From the NCBI RefSeq assembly GCF_012911015.1, contig NZ_WVVV01000006.1, positions 247,137 through 311,136 of the forward strand: DNA of 64,000 bases, given 5' to 3'. Shown here piece after piece: positions 1 to 9,061 of this stretch. The first letter of the stretch is position 1. Every line of letters begins with the position of its first letter. The notes beneath the pieces were generated by a model that saw only the letters and a program-made list of their open reading frames with translations, was not told the DNA's origin and made no database searches. The translations under genes were made by a program, and so were the position numbers. The DNA is from Chelativorans sp. ZYF759 (GTDB lineage Bacteria; Pseudomonadota; Alphaproteobacteria; Rhizobiales; Rhizobiaceae).

Positions 1-1
1 C

Positions 2-583
2 CTAGCGCTCGATCGTGCCGGTGCGGCGGATCTTCTTTTGCAGGAGAAGAACGCCGTAGAGCAGCGCTTCGGCCGTCGGCGGACAGCCCGGCACGTAGAT
101 GTCGACCGGCACGACGCGGTCGCAACCGCGCACCACGGAATAGGAATAGTGATAGTAGCCACCGCCATTGGCGCAGGAGCCCATCGAAATGACATAGCGC
201 GGCTCCGGCATCTGGTCGTAGACCTTGCGGAGTGCCGGCGCCATCTTGTTGGTCAGCGTGCCGGCCACGATCATCACGTCGGACTGGCGCGGAGAGGCGC
301 GCGGCGCGAAGCCGAACCGCTCGCCGTCGTAGCGGGGCATCGAGGTATGCATCATCTCGACCGCGCAGCAGGCCAGACCGAAGGTCATCCACATCAACGA
401 GCCGGTGCGCGCCCAGGTGATCAGTGCCTCGGACGACGTGACCAGAAAGCCCTTGTCGGACAATTCGGCATTGATGTCGCCGTAAAACGCATCGTTCTCG
501 CCCACCGGACGACCGGTATTCGGATCGATGATTCCCTTGGGCTGCTGGGCGACAAGGGTTTCCGAGCGATTGCTCAATCCCAT
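2..583 (-). CDS. nuoB: NADH-quinone oxidoreductase subunit B
   Basis: Peripheral-arm subunit of respiratory complex I that carries the terminal iron-sulfur cluster N2 and passes electrons to ubiquinone at the membrane interface. The 193-residue product has the four cluster ligands: tandem Cys72-Cys73 in ACCAVE, Cys137 in GSCANGGG and Cys167 in [10 protein letters not shown] start it at the ATG of [10 protein letters not shown], which has GGGAG a few bases upstream; an upstream ATG would add seven residues unlike the family. It overlaps the 3' end of nuoA by 10 bases, so the two are translationally coupled. The rest of the nuo operon should lie to the left of the window. Family assignment is secure. 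Confidence 0.97.
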   Translation of the reverse strand: MGLSNRSETLVAQQPKGIIDPNTGRPVGENDAFYGDINAELSDKGFLVTSSEALITWARTGSLMWMTFGLACCAVEMMHTSMPRYDGERFGFAPRASPRQSDVMIVAGTLTNKMAPALRKVYDQMPEPRYVISMGSCANGGGYYHYSYSVVRGCDRVVPVDIYVPGCPPTAEALLYGVLLLQKKIRRTGTIER

Positions 584-942
584 TCCAGCGCTCCCTTTTT
601 CCATTCGTAGATGAAGCCGATCGTCAGCACGGTCAGAAACACCATCATAGACCAGAAACCCATCCAGCCGATCTCGGCGAACGAGACCGCCCAGGGGAAG
701 AGGAACGCGACCTCCAGGTCGAAGATGATGAAGAGGATGGCAACCAGGTAGAAGCGGATGTCGAACTTCATGCGCGCATCGTCAAACGCATTGAAGCCGC
801 ATTCATAGGCGGACAATTTCTCCGGATCGGGATTGCGGTAGGCGACGAGGAACGGGGCCGCGATGAGCGCGATACCGATCACCGCTGCGACCGCGATGAA
901 AATCACGATGGGCAGATAGTCCTGAAGAAGTTCGCTCGCCAT
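574..942 (-). CDS. nuoA: NADH-quinone oxidoreductase subunit A
   Basis: Small membrane subunit of complex I, first gene of the nuo operon. The 122 residues are of normal family length and contain three hydrophobic segments at about 10-32, 64-86 and 95-113. Between the first and second lies the conserved loop with [12 protein letters not shown], which contacts the quinone-site region in known structures. The end of the gene overlaps the start of nuoB. The 299 bases upstream, up to the divergent gene at 1242, should carry the operon promoter; TATATC at about 972 is a possible -10 but its -35 is weak. Confidence 0.97.
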   Translation of the reverse strand: MASELLQDYLPIVIFIAVAAVIGIALIAAPFLVAYRNPDPEKLSAYECGFNAFDDARMKFDIRFYLVAILFIIFDLEVAFLFPWAVSFAEIGWMGFWSMMVFLTVLTIGFIYEWKKGALEWD

Positions 943-1241
943 AGCTGATCCATCGGCCGGTTACGGCCTTTGATATAATCGCCTTACCGGGTTGGGAAAA
1001 CCGCGACAGATTCGCCCGGGCCGGCTCACGGCGATGCGTCATGTTGCAACGCGGCGACGGTTAGCGCAGGGCCGAACCGGACGCAAGTCAAACCTTGACG
1101 TCTCCCACCATGCGCCGGCACGAGGCGGACAGGCGCGCACTGCCCCACTCACGCAAACCATCGTGTTTCATTGCGGGAACCTTTGCTCTAGATTTGCGTC
1201 TGTTTCGAGTTCAAGCATTTTGCGACAGGAGTATCGGGGTC

Positions 1242-2165
1242 ATGACTGAGTGGTTCGAGAGCATGGCCGGTCCGGCCTACGCGCCGGCATTGATGTGGAC
1301 GGCCCTGGCGCTCCTGGCGCTTGTCGTGATCCTGATCGCGGTCAAGCTTTTCCGAAGTCTCACTGCCGGCACCTTCATCGCAGGCGGACGAAACCGCCGG
1401 GCGCGTCTTGCCGTGATGGATGCGACGGCGATCGACAATCAGCGACGGTTGGTGCTGGTGCGCCGCGACGATGTGGAGCACCTGATTCTGATTGGCGGCG
1501 CGAGCGATCTGGTCATCGAGCGCGATATCGGCGCTAATGATGAAGCTTCGCGCGGAGAGTCTGGCGCCGCGGCGATCCGTGAAGTTCCCAGCGCGGCTCC
1601 CGACCGTCCTGCTCCCGCAGCACGCACAAGCGATGATGCGCGTGCCGTTGCGGCGCCGACTCGGAACCCTCAGGCCGCGCCCACGCGACCCTCCCACCCT
1701 TCCAGGCCCACCTCCACCGCGCCGACAGTTGCCCCAGCCGCCGAATCCGTCGTGCCGCCGGTGGCCGCAGCTCCGCGTGCAGCGGCCGCTCCTCTCGCTG
1801 TTTCGAGGCCGGTCCCGAGCGAGCCGCGATTCGAGCAGCCCTCCGCCCAGCCGACCGTCCAGCCGGCGCCGACGCGCCCTTCCGCTGCGCCAGAGATGGC
1901 GGCGATTCCCGAGCCCGTTCGCGCCGAGGGCGGCACCTCTCGAGACACCGTTTCCGGCACAGCCAGCGCGGGCCCTGCAATCGCCTCAACGCGCAGCCGC
2001 GACGACGCCGACCTCGACGACGCGCTGCTTGAGGAACTGGAGCTGACGCTGGAGGAGGACGAGCGGCGCAGCCCCACGCCTGGGCCGGACGCCACCCGCG
2101 GGGATCCCGATCTCGACGACGAAATGGACCGGCTTCTCGGCGAATTGTCGGGCGAGCGACGCTAA
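1242..2165 (+). CDS. FliO-like single-pass membrane protein with Pro/Ala-rich tail
   Basis: The 307-residue protein has one transmembrane segment at about 15-35, then a short cytoplasmic region (about 40-98) containing RRLVLVRRDDVEHLILIGG. This pattern resembles the FliO family of flagellar export components, and rhizobial homologues are often labelled FliO-like on this basis. Residues about 110-250 are Pro/Ala/Thr-rich and look disordered; the last 60 are strongly acidic (DDADLDDALLEELEL). No flagellar gene is nearby, so a flagellar role is unproven. The start is the ATG of MTEWFESMAG; an open frame reaches further upstream but lacks a ribosome site. The next gene starts 19 bases downstream. 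Confidence 0.75.
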   Translation: MTEWFESMAGPAYAPALMWTALALLALVVILIAVKLFRSLTAGTFIAGGRNRRARLAVMDATAIDNQRRLVLVRRDDVEHLILIGGASDLVIERDIGANDEASRGESGAAAIREVPSAAPDRPAPAARTSDDARAVAAPTRNPQAAPTRPSHPSRPTSTAPTVAPAAESVVPPVAAAPRAAAAPLAVSRPVPSEPRFEQPSAQPTVQPAPTRPSAAPEMAAIPEPVRAEGGTSRDTVSGTASAGPAIASTRSRDDADLDDALLEELELTLEEDERRSPTPGPDATRGDPDLDDEMDRLLGELSGERR

Positions 2166-2184
2166 GGGCCGCCGGGGAAGAGCA

Positions 2185-3759
2185 ATGGCGACGCTGGGCA
2201 AAGACTGGTGGAAAACGGGCGTCGTCTACCAGATATACCCGCGATCCTTCCAGGATTCGAACGGTGACGGCGTGGGCGACCTGGCAGGGATCGAATCACG
2301 ACTCGACCATGTGGCCGGGCTCGGGGCCGACGCGATCTGGATTTCTCCCTTCTATCCCTCTCCGATGGCCGATTTCGGCTATGACGTATCCGATTATTGC
2401 GACGTCGATCCGCTCTTCGGCGATCTCCAGGCCTTCGATCGCACCCTGGCTGCCGCGCATGCACGCGGTCTCAAGGTGCTTCTCGACCTGGTCCCAAGCC
2501 ACACATCCGAGCGCCATCCATGGTTCCTGGAAAGCCGGGCGTCGCGCAACAATGCCAAACGCGATTGGTATGTCTGGAAGGATCCGGCGCCCGATGGCTC
2601 GCCGCCCAACAACTGGCTCAGCGAGTTCGGCGGTCCCGCATGGACCTTCGACGAGACCACAGGCCAGTATTATCTGCACATTTTCCTGACCGAGCAGCCG
2701 TCGCTCAACTGGCGCAACCCCGCGGTGCGAGACGCCGTTCTGGGCGCCATGCGCTTCTGGTTCGATCGCGGCGTCGACGGCTTCCGCGTCGATGCGATCG
2801 AAAATCTCGTGCCGGACGCCGAACTTCGCGATAATCCGCCCAATCCCGACTGGATCGATACGATGGGACCCGCGCGCAGCCTGCTCGGCATTCACACCCA
2901 GCACCGGCCGGAGGTGTTCGAATATGTGGCAGAGATGCGCCGCGTGGCCCAGAGCTACGAGCCGGAAAAACTGCTGATCGGCGAGGCCTATGGGACGGTC
3001 GAGCAACTTGTGCGCTATTACGGTCCCAAGCTCGACTGCTTCCATCTTCCGTTCAACTTCCTGCTGATCGGCGCCGAGTGGCGTCCGCGGAACATCGCGG
3101 GGGTCGTCGAGACCTACGAGGCAGCCCTGCCGGACGGCGCCTGGCCGAACTGGGTGATGAGCAATCACGACCGCTCGCGGTCCGCCTCACGGGTCGGGCC
3201 CGAGCAGGCGCGGCTCGCGGCGATGCTGCTGCTGACCCTGCGCGGCACGCCCACCATCTATCAGGGCGAGGAACTCGGGATGGAGGACGTCGCCATTCCC
3301 ACCGACCGAGTTGTCGACCCGTGGGAGAAAAACGTGCCGGGCAAGGGACTTGGCCGCGATCCGGTTCGCACGCCCATTGCGTGGACGGGCGGTCCGGGCG
3401 CCGGTTTCACCACAGGCGAGCCCTGGCTGCCGATCGATCAGCGACCACAGATGCGAGTCGACGTTCAATACTGCGACGAGGGCTCGATGCTGTCATTGTG
3501 GCGGACCATGCTTGCGCTGCGGCGCAAGGAACATGCCCTGTCGCTCGGCGACTACCGAACACTGCACCTCGATGACCATGTCTTCTGCTATGAGCGGAGC
3601 CATGAGGGACGTCGCATCGCCGTGGCCCTCAATTTCTCGGCAGAGACGCAGCCCCTGCCCGTCACCGGACGGTCGCTCCTGTCAACGGCGCCAAGCGCCA
3701 AACATGGCGACGATGATCCGCTGGCACCTCATGAGGGCCGGATCATCGAATTGGCGTAG
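2185..3759 (+). CDS. GH13 alpha-glucosidase
   Basis: Glycoside hydrolase family 13 enzyme, probably a cytoplasmic exo-acting alpha-glucosidase for maltose, sucrose or trehalose-like sugars. The 524 residues start with the oligo-1,6-glucosidase-type signature WWKTGVVYQIYPRSF and show the four GH13 regions: DLVPSHTSE, GFRVDAIENL with nucleophile Asp203, IGEAYG with acid/base Glu267, and SNHDRSR with transition-state stabiliser Asp329. There is no signal peptide. It resembles rhizobial AglA, but no alpha-glucoside ABC transporter lies next to it, so the substrate is open. GGGGAAGAGCA upstream is a fair ribosome site. Confidence 0.93.
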   Translation: MATLGKDWWKTGVVYQIYPRSFQDSNGDGVGDLAGIESRLDHVAGLGADAIWISPFYPSPMADFGYDVSDYCDVDPLFGDLQAFDRTLAAAHARGLKVLLDLVPSHTSERHPWFLESRASRNNAKRDWYVWKDPAPDGSPPNNWLSEFGGPAWTFDETTGQYYLHIFLTEQPSLNWRNPAVRDAVLGAMRFWFDRGVDGFRVDAIENLVPDAELRDNPPNPDWIDTMGPARSLLGIHTQHRPEVFEYVAEMRRVAQSYEPEKLLIGEAYGTVEQLVRYYGPKLDCFHLPFNFLLIGAEWRPRNIAGVVETYEAALPDGAWPNWVMSNHDRSRSASRVGPEQARLAAMLLLTLRGTPTIYQGEELGMEDVAIPTDRVVDPWEKNVPGKGLGRDPVRTPIAWTGGPGAGFTTGEPWLPIDQRPQMRVDVQYCDEGSMLSLWRTMLALRRKEHALSLGDYRTLHLDDHVFCYERSHEGRRIAVALNFSAETQPLPVTGRSLLSTAPSAKHGDDDPLAPHEGRIIELA

Positions 3760-3795
3760 CCCACTGCCGAGAAGGCATGAGCCGCTTGTCCCAAT

Positions 3796-3819
3796 AAAAA
3801 AAGCGGCCCGGGGGGCCGC
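3796..3819 (-). terminator. Rho-independent terminator of dksA
   Basis: Read on the minus strand, a 7-bp perfect GC stem (GCGGCCC/GGGCCGC, loop of three) is followed by seven T residues. It sits six bases after the dksA stop codon. This is the clearest intrinsic terminator of the window. Confidence 0.9.
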
Positions 3820-3824
3820 CTGTT

Positions 3825-4241
3825 TCAATCGTCCCGGTAGACCTTTTCGCGTCGTTCGTGACGCTCTTGGGCCTCGATCGACAAGGTTGCGATCGGTCGG
3901 GCATCGAGACGCTTCAGCGAAATCGGCTCGCCTGTCTCTTCGCAGTAACCGTAAGTCCCTTCCTCGATCCGCTGCAGGGCGGAGTCGATCTTGGAAATCA
4001 GTTTGCGCTGCCGATCGCGTGCCCTCAACTCGATGGCACGATCGGTCTCGGACGAGGCGCGATCGGCAAAATCGGGATGATTGGCATTTTCCTGCTGAAG
4101 GATCTCAAGCGTCTCGCGCGCTTCGCGCAGGATATCGCTCTTCCAAGAAACGAGCTTGGCGCGGAAATACGCCTTCTGCCGCTCGTTCATGAAGGGCTCG
4201 TCCTCCGAGGGGACATAATCGGCATCAATGAAATCGGTCAT
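3825..4241 (-). CDS. dksA: RNA polymerase-binding transcription factor DksA
   Basis: DksA binds the secondary channel of RNA polymerase and, with ppGpp, adjusts transcription of ribosomal and amino-acid genes. The 138-residue product has the long coiled-coil hairpin with the acidic tip (HPDFADRAS, Asp57 and Asp60) and the C-terminal domain containing YGYCEETGEPISLKRL. Only one of the four zinc-finger cysteines remains (Cys100), a known condition of alphaproteobacterial and C-minus DksA proteins. I start at ATG with GGGGTGAG just upstream; a GTG three codons earlier is possible. It is a single-gene unit with its own promoter and terminator. Confidence 0.93.
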   Translation of the reverse strand: MTDFIDADYVPSEDEPFMNERQKAYFRAKLVSWKSDILREARETLEILQQENANHPDFADRASSETDRAIELRARDRQRKLISKIDSALQRIEEGTYGYCEETGEPISLKRLDARPIATLSIEAQERHERREKVYRDD

Positions 4242-4274
4242 TCGACTCACCCCACTAGCTCAACGCCCGGCGCC

Positions 4275-4303
4275 TATATATTCGGGTGAAGAATGCGGCA
4301 CAA
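4275..4303 (-). promoter_or_regulatory. Predicted sigma-70 promoter of dksA
   Basis: On the minus strand TTGTGC and TATATA are separated by exactly 17 bases, 34 bases upstream of the dksA start codon. Match to the consensus is good at -10 and moderate at -35. Prediction by eye only. Confidence 0.55.
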
Positions 4304-4551
4304 GCACAAAGGCTGCTCGCATCACGCTTTTGTCACCCGCGAAGCTTGCCTGAAAAAAGCGAATATTCTTAATCAGTTAAATGAAGTGTCGCACAGTTCG
4401 CCTTCAACTGCTTCAGGTGCGGCCACAGGCTGCCCGACGATTGCCATGCAAAAGCCGTGCCGCGATCCGCTTTGGCCTTAACGCGCGGCGGCCTTTCGTG
4501 ATATGGGCCCCGGCACCTCCACGATGTCCGCGCTTCAGGAAGACAATAATC
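4304..4551. other. Intergenic region between dksA and rimO
   Basis: This stretch lies between the divergent genes dksA and rimO. Beyond the dksA promoter I see no convincing gene, repeat or RNA. An AT-rich patch near 4350-4385 could hold a plus-strand promoter for rimO but has no clear -35/-10 pair. The frame upstream of rimO is open but has low family resemblance and no ribosome site. Confidence 0.5.
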
Positions 4552-5865
4552 ATGTCGGCACCAAGGATCAGCTTCGTCAGCCTCGGCTGCCCCAAGGCAC
4601 TGGTGGATTCCGAGCGCATCATCACGCGCCTGCGCGCCGAGGGCTACGAAATCGCCCGCAAGCATGACGGCGCCGACGTTGTACTGGTGAATACCTGCGG
4701 CTTTCTCGATTCCGCGCGCGACGAGTCGCTGGAGGCAATCGGCTCGGCGCTCAACGAAAACGGCAAGGTCATCGTGACCGGCTGCCTCGGTGCAGAGCCC
4801 GACGTGATCCGGCAACGCCATCCCGGCGTTCTGGCGATCACCGGGCCACAGGCCTATGAAAGCGTGATGGAAGCGGTGCACGAGGCCGTTCCACCGGCGC
4901 ACGAGCCTTTTCTCGACCTCATTCCGCCCCAGGGTGTGAAACTGACGCCGCGCCACTACGCCTACCTGAAAATCTCCGAAGGCTGCAACAATCGCTGTTC
5001 CTTCTGCATCATTCCGGCGCTGCGCGGCGACCTCGCCTCACGGCCGGTGGGTGATGTCCTGCGCGAGGCCGAAAAGCTGGTTGCCGCGGGCGTCAAGGAA
5101 CTGCTCGTCATCTCGCAGGATACGAGCGCCTACGGCGTCGACGTCAAATACGCGCCCAGCCAGTGGCAGGAGCGCGAGGTGAGAACGCGGTTCCTCGACC
5201 TGTCGCGCGAACTGGGCGAACTCGGTGCCTGGGTAAGACTGCACTACGTCTACCCCTACCCGCATGTCGACGAGGTCATCCCGCTGATGGCCGAAGGCAA
5301 GGTGCTGCCCTATCTGGACATTCCCTTCCAGCATGCCGCACCCAACGTCCTGAAGACGATGCGGCGTCCGGCCCATGCCGAGAAGACGCTCGACCGGATC
5401 GCGCGCTGGCGCGAGATCTGTCCCGACATCGCGCTGCGCTCGACCTTCATCGTCGGGTATCCGGGCGAGACGGAGGAGGATTTCCAGATTCTCCTCGACT
5501 GGCTGGACGAGGCAAGGATCGATCGTGCCGGCTGCTTCAAGTACGAACCGGTCAAGGGCGCGCGGTCCGAAGGCCTCGGCCTGCCGGCTGTCCCCGAAGA
5601 GATCAAGGAAGCCCGCTGGCGCCGATTCATGGAACGGCAGCAGGCAATCTCGGCCAGACAGATGAAGAAGAAGGTGGGCAAGCGCCTCCCCGTCATCATC
5701 GACACGGCCAACGGCACCCAGGCGACGGGTCGCACCAAATACGACGCGCCCGAGATCGACGGCACCGTCCGCATCACCTCTCGCCGACCCTTGAGGGTCG
5801 GCGACGTCGTGACGGTCAAGATCGAGAGTTCGGATGCCTACGACCTGTCGGGCATCGCGGCCTGA
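4552..5865 (+). CDS. rimO: Ribosomal protein S12 methylthiotransferase RimO
   Basis: Radical-SAM methylthiotransferase that modifies the conserved aspartate of ribosomal protein S12. The 437 residues show the UPF0004 domain with cluster ligands Cys13, Cys49 and Cys78, the radical-SAM motif Cys145/Cys149/Cys152 in [11 protein letters not shown], and a C-terminal TRAM domain from about 375. The N-terminus [16 protein letters not shown] separates RimO from its tRNA-modifying relative MiaB. The start is ATG at 4552 with AGGA upstream. The last 28 bases overlap the 3' end of the convergent GST gene. Confidence 0.95.
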   Translation: MSAPRISFVSLGCPKALVDSERIITRLRAEGYEIARKHDGADVVLVNTCGFLDSARDESLEAIGSALNENGKVIVTGCLGAEPDVIRQRHPGVLAITGPQAYESVMEAVHEAVPPAHEPFLDLIPPQGVKLTPRHYAYLKISEGCNNRCSFCIIPALRGDLASRPVGDVLREAEKLVAAGVKELLVISQDTSAYGVDVKYAPSQWQEREVRTRFLDLSRELGELGAWVRLHYVYPYPHVDEVIPLMAEGKVLPYLDIPFQHAAPNVLKTMRRPAHAEKTLDRIARWREICPDIALRSTFIVGYPGETEEDFQILLDWLDEARIDRAGCFKYEPVKGARSEGLGLPAVPEEIKEARWRRFMERQQAISARQMKKKVGKRLPVIIDTANGTQATGRTKYDAPEIDGTVRITSRRPLRVGDVVTVKIESSDAYDLSGIAA

Positions 5866-6518
5866 TCAGCCTGGCTGTCGGCGAACATCGCCTGGAAGAA
5901 CGGCGTCTTCATCGCGAGTTCGGTGTCCCTGGCTTCCGCGCGCTTGTTGGCGGGCCGCTCGAGTACCCGATCCAGATAGTCGATGAAGACAGGCTTTTCG
6001 GGCAGTGCCTTGAGCTGCCTCATCGTGTAGCCGATGCTGCTCCCCAGTTGGATATCAGCGGCAGTGAATCGGTCGCCGGCGGCGTAGGGCCGTTCGCCGA
6101 GCACGCGCTCCAGATAGGTGACCATGTCCTCGAACAGGCCGAAGGAATAATCGTTGCTGGCGTATTCGAGGCCATGGGCCCTCGCGGAGATGCACGGATC
6201 CAGCACCGCATCGTTGTAGACCAGCATGGTGAGATAGGCGCCGCGATCGGCATCCGAGACCGCAGGTGCCAGTCCTGCTTCGGGAAAACGGTCGGCGAGG
6301 AAGATCGTGATGGCCGCACGCTCGGTGACGATGGTTCCGTCAAGCGCGATTGCCGGCACCTTCTTGTTGGGTTGGATTGCACGATAGGTCTCCGGAACGC
6401 CGCCTTCGGCACGAATATCGATTTCCACCAGTTCGTATTCGACACCCAGCTCCTCCAGGAGCCAGAGCATTCCCGATCCGCGTGACCATGGCGCATGGTA
6501 GAGCTTCAGCATCGACAT
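5838..6518 (-). CDS. Glutathione S-transferase family protein
   Basis: The 226-residue protein has the GST layout: an N-terminal thioredoxin-like domain (about 1-80) with [10 protein letters not shown], the cis-proline motif NKKVPAI and the glutathione-binding TERAAI, followed by an all-helical domain with AADIQLGSS. The likely catalytic residue is a serine near the first helix. Cytoplasmic detoxification is probable; the substrate is unknown. The gene ends inside rimO (28-base convergent overlap) and is separated from the upstream permease by a terminator, so it is probably transcribed alone. Confidence 0.88.
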   Translation of the reverse strand: MSMLKLYHAPWSRGSGMLWLLEELGVEYELVEIDIRAEGGVPETYRAIQPNKKVPAIALDGTIVTERAAITIFLADRFPEAGLAPAVSDADRGAYLTMLVYNDAVLDPCISARAHGLEYASNDYSFGLFEDMVTYLERVLGERPYAAGDRFTAADIQLGSSIGYTMRQLKALPEKPVFIDYLDRVLERPANKRAEARDTELAMKTPFFQAMFADSQADQAAMPDRS

Positions 6519-6550
6519 TTCCTTTCAGGGTTGTGCTGCGATGCTGATAA

Positions 6551-6584
6551 CAAAAGGCCCCTGACAGCAGTCTGTCAGGAGCCT
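6551..6584 (-). terminator. Terminator downstream of the purine permease
   Basis: On the minus strand an 8-bp perfect stem (CCTGACAG/CTGTCAGG, loop ACTG) extended by GGC/GCC is followed by TTTTG TT. It lies 27 bases after the permease stop codon and before the GST start. Confidence 0.8.
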
Positions 6585-6610
6585 CAAGTTCCTTTCAGTC
6601 GCAGCGCGCT

Positions 6611-7939
6611 CTAGACGATGGCGAGCATGACCGCGAAGACCACGGCGAGCGCCCAGACCGCCGGCGTGAGTTCGGAAACCCGACCTGCAATCGCCTTCAC
6701 CAGCACATAGGTGATGAAGCCGATGCCGATACCGGTGGCGATCGAATAGGTCAGCGGCATGGTGATCGCGATCGCGACCGCCGGTGCCGCCTCGGTCAGG
6801 TCGTCCCAGTCGATTTCCGCAAGGCCGCGGGCCATGACGACTGCCACGTAGAACAACGCGGCGGCCGTCGCGTAGGCCGGGATCGAACCTGCGAGCGGCG
6901 AGAAGAACAGCGCAAGCCCGAAACACGCCGCGGTGACGACTGCCGCAAGGCCCGTGCGGCCGCCCGCGGCAACGCCCGCCGCGCTTTCGACGTAGGACGT
7001 CGTGTTGGACGTTCCCACCAGCGCGCCGACGGTGGTCGCGGTCGAATCGGCCAGCAAGGCCTTGTTCATGCGTGGCAGCTTGCCGTCCTTATCGAGAAGT
7101 CCGCCGCGGTGGGCGACACCGACCAGCGTGCCGGCGGTGTCGAACAGATCGACGAAGAGCATCGAGAGCACGACGATCCAGAAAGTGCCTTCCAGCACGC
7201 GGCCGAAATCGAGCGCCAGGAACGTCTCGGACGGGTTGGGCGGCAGGGAGACGATGCCACCAAATTCCGCCACACCGAAGGGAATGCCGATGACGGCGAC
7301 GACCAGAATGCCGATGATCGTGGCGCCCGGCACATTGCGGAAGTTCAGCGCGGCGATCAGCGCGAAACCCAGGAGCGCCAGGATAACGCCCGGCGCCAGG
7401 AAATCGCCCGACGTCACGAGCGTTGCGGGATGGGCGACCACCACGCCGGCATTCGACAGGGCGATGATGCCCAGAAAGAAGCCGATGCCGGCCGAGATCG
7501 CCAGCTTCAGCGTCTTCGGGATTGAGTTGATGATGTATTCACGTATCGGCAAGACACTGAGAATGATGAAGAGCACCCCCGAGAAGAAGACGCAGGCCAG
7601 CGCCTCCTGCCACGTATAGCCATAGGTGATGACGACGGTGAACGCGAAGAAGGCGTTGAGACCCATGCCGGGCGCGAGCGCGATCGGATAGTTGGCGTAG
7701 AGGCCCATGATGAGCGTGCCGATGATGGCCGCCACGCAGGTCGCCACGAAAACAGGGCCGAACGGCATGCCTGCTTCCGAGAGGATGGCCGGGTTGACGA
7801 AGACGATGTAGGCCATCGTCAGGAACGTCGTGATGCCGGCGATCACCTCAGTACGCACGGTCGTGCCGCTTTCGGTGAGCTTGAAATAGGCGTCCAGCCC
7901 GGAGGCTTGTCCGCTTGGGCGGTAGGTCTGTTCGGTCAT
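6611..7939 (-). CDS. NCS2 family purine permease, AzgA type
   Basis: The 442-residue polytopic membrane protein has about 12-13 hydrophobic segments. It begins with a soluble leader (about 1-30) followed by TEVIAGITTFLTMAYIVFVN, and contains LAPGMGLNAFFAF and TNTTSYVESAAGV-like signatures typical of the AzgA/PbuG branch (here SNTTSYVESAAG). Such proteins import adenine, guanine or hypoxanthine by proton symport. The start is the ATG of MTEQTYRPSG, with GGGAAGGG upstream; a start seven codons earlier has no ribosome site. Substrate choice cannot be decided from sequence. Confidence 0.92.
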   Translation of the reverse strand: MTEQTYRPSGQASGLDAYFKLTESGTTVRTEVIAGITTFLTMAYIVFVNPAILSEAGMPFGPVFVATCVAAIIGTLIMGLYANYPIALAPGMGLNAFFAFTVVITYGYTWQEALACVFFSGVLFIILSVLPIREYIINSIPKTLKLAISAGIGFFLGIIALSNAGVVVAHPATLVTSGDFLAPGVILALLGFALIAALNFRNVPGATIIGILVVAVIGIPFGVAEFGGIVSLPPNPSETFLALDFGRVLEGTFWIVVLSMLFVDLFDTAGTLVGVAHRGGLLDKDGKLPRMNKALLADSTATTVGALVGTSNTTSYVESAAGVAAGGRTGLAAVVTAACFGLALFFSPLAGSIPAYATAAALFYVAVVMARGLAEIDWDDLTEAAPAVAIAITMPLTYSIATGIGIGFITYVLVKAIAGRVSELTPAVWALAVVFAVMLAIV

Positions 7940-8080
7940 GTCAAATGCCCTTCCCCTCAAGAGCGGCGCGACTCAGCGCGCCAATCCCTCGATTCGAATG
8001 CGACCAAAGTTCAAGTCAATAGCCAGGATGGGCCGCCCACAGTTCTGCAGCCCAAATGGCGGTCACCGGGACAATTCTGC

Positions 8081-9058
8081 TCAGGGAATGAGCACAGTCG
8101 CACCGGTCGTCTTCCGGCCTTCCAAGTCGGCATGGGCCTTGGCGGCATCGGCCAGCGCGTAACGCTGGTTGACGCGGATCTCGACGACGCCGCTCGCGAC
8201 CACGTCAAAGAGGGCGTTGGCCGATTCCTCCAACTCCTCGCGCGTGGCGACGTAGCTGAACAGCGTCGGTCGAGTCGCATAAAGGGAGCCCTTCTGGGAC
8301 AGGAGCGTCATGGGGAACGGCGGCACCGGCCCTGACGCGTTGCCGAAGGACACGAACATGCCGCGCGGCTTCAGACAGTCGAGCGAGGCCGGAAACGTGT
8401 CCTTGCCTACCGCGTCATAGACGACGTCGCATTTGCGGCCTTCGGTAATGCGATCGACCTCGGCCACAAAATCCGCTTTCGAATAATCGATGACGTGGTG
8501 GTAGCCATGCGCCCTGGCCAGTTCGACCTTTTCGGCGGAACCAGCCGTGCCGATCACGGTGGCGCCCAGATGATTGGCCCACTGGCCGAGAATCAGCCCG
8601 ACACCGCCGGCAGCGGCGTGATTGAGCACCATATCGCCCTTCTGGACGGGATAGGTGCGGCGCAGGAGGTATTCCGCCGTCATTCCCTTCAGCATCATCG
8701 CCGCCGCCTGCTCGTCGCTGACGCCGTCGGGGATGCGCACCAGCCGGTCTGCAGGCAGGACGCGCTCGGTGCAGTAGGATCCGATGGGGCCGTTATAGGC
8801 GACGCGGTCGCCGACCTTCAGCCAGTCGACCCTCTCCCCCAGCTCCTCGACGACGCCGGCAGCCTCGTTGCCAAGGGTCAGGGGTAGGCCGGAGGGCGAC
8901 GGGTAGAGGCCGGTGCGGAAATAGACGTCGATGAAATTGAGGCCGATCGCCGTATGGCGGACGCGCGCCTCGCCGGGTCCGGGCGCTCCGACCTCGACAT
9001 CTTCGAACACCATCTTCTCGGTGCCACCGCATTCATGGATGCGTATCGCCTTGGCCAT
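8081..9058 (-). CDS. NADPH:quinone oxidoreductase, zeta-crystallin type
   Basis: Zinc-free medium-chain dehydrogenase/reductase that reduces quinones with NADPH. The 325 residues have the family signature around NFIDVYFRTGLYP, the Rossmann nucleotide-binding motif HAAAGGVGLILGQWA (about 147-161) and SFGNASGPVPPFP near residue 245. The structural-zinc cysteines of alcohol dehydrogenases are missing, as expected. AAGGAG lies nine bases before the start. It ends three bases before the pcs frame on its other side (9062), so it may be cotranscribed after pcs. Confidence 0.92.
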   Translation of the reverse strand: MAKAIRIHECGGTEKMVFEDVEVGAPGPGEARVRHTAIGLNFIDVYFRTGLYPSPSGLPLTLGNEAAGVVEELGERVDWLKVGDRVAYNGPIGSYCTERVLPADRLVRIPDGVSDEQAAAMMLKGMTAEYLLRRTYPVQKGDMVLNHAAAGGVGLILGQWANHLGATVIGTAGSAEKVELARAHGYHHVIDYSKADFVAEVDRITEGRKCDVVYDAVGKDTFPASLDCLKPRGMFVSFGNASGPVPPFPMTLLSQKGSLYATRPTLFSYVATREELEESANALFDVVASGVVEIRVNQRYALADAAKAHADLEGRKTTGATVLIP

Positions 9059-9061
9059 AAC

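Noticed and set aside
38..610. Long plus-strand frame opposite nuoB
   Set aside because: It is the antisense shadow of nuoB, a common effect of GC-rich codon use, with no ribosome site or family match.
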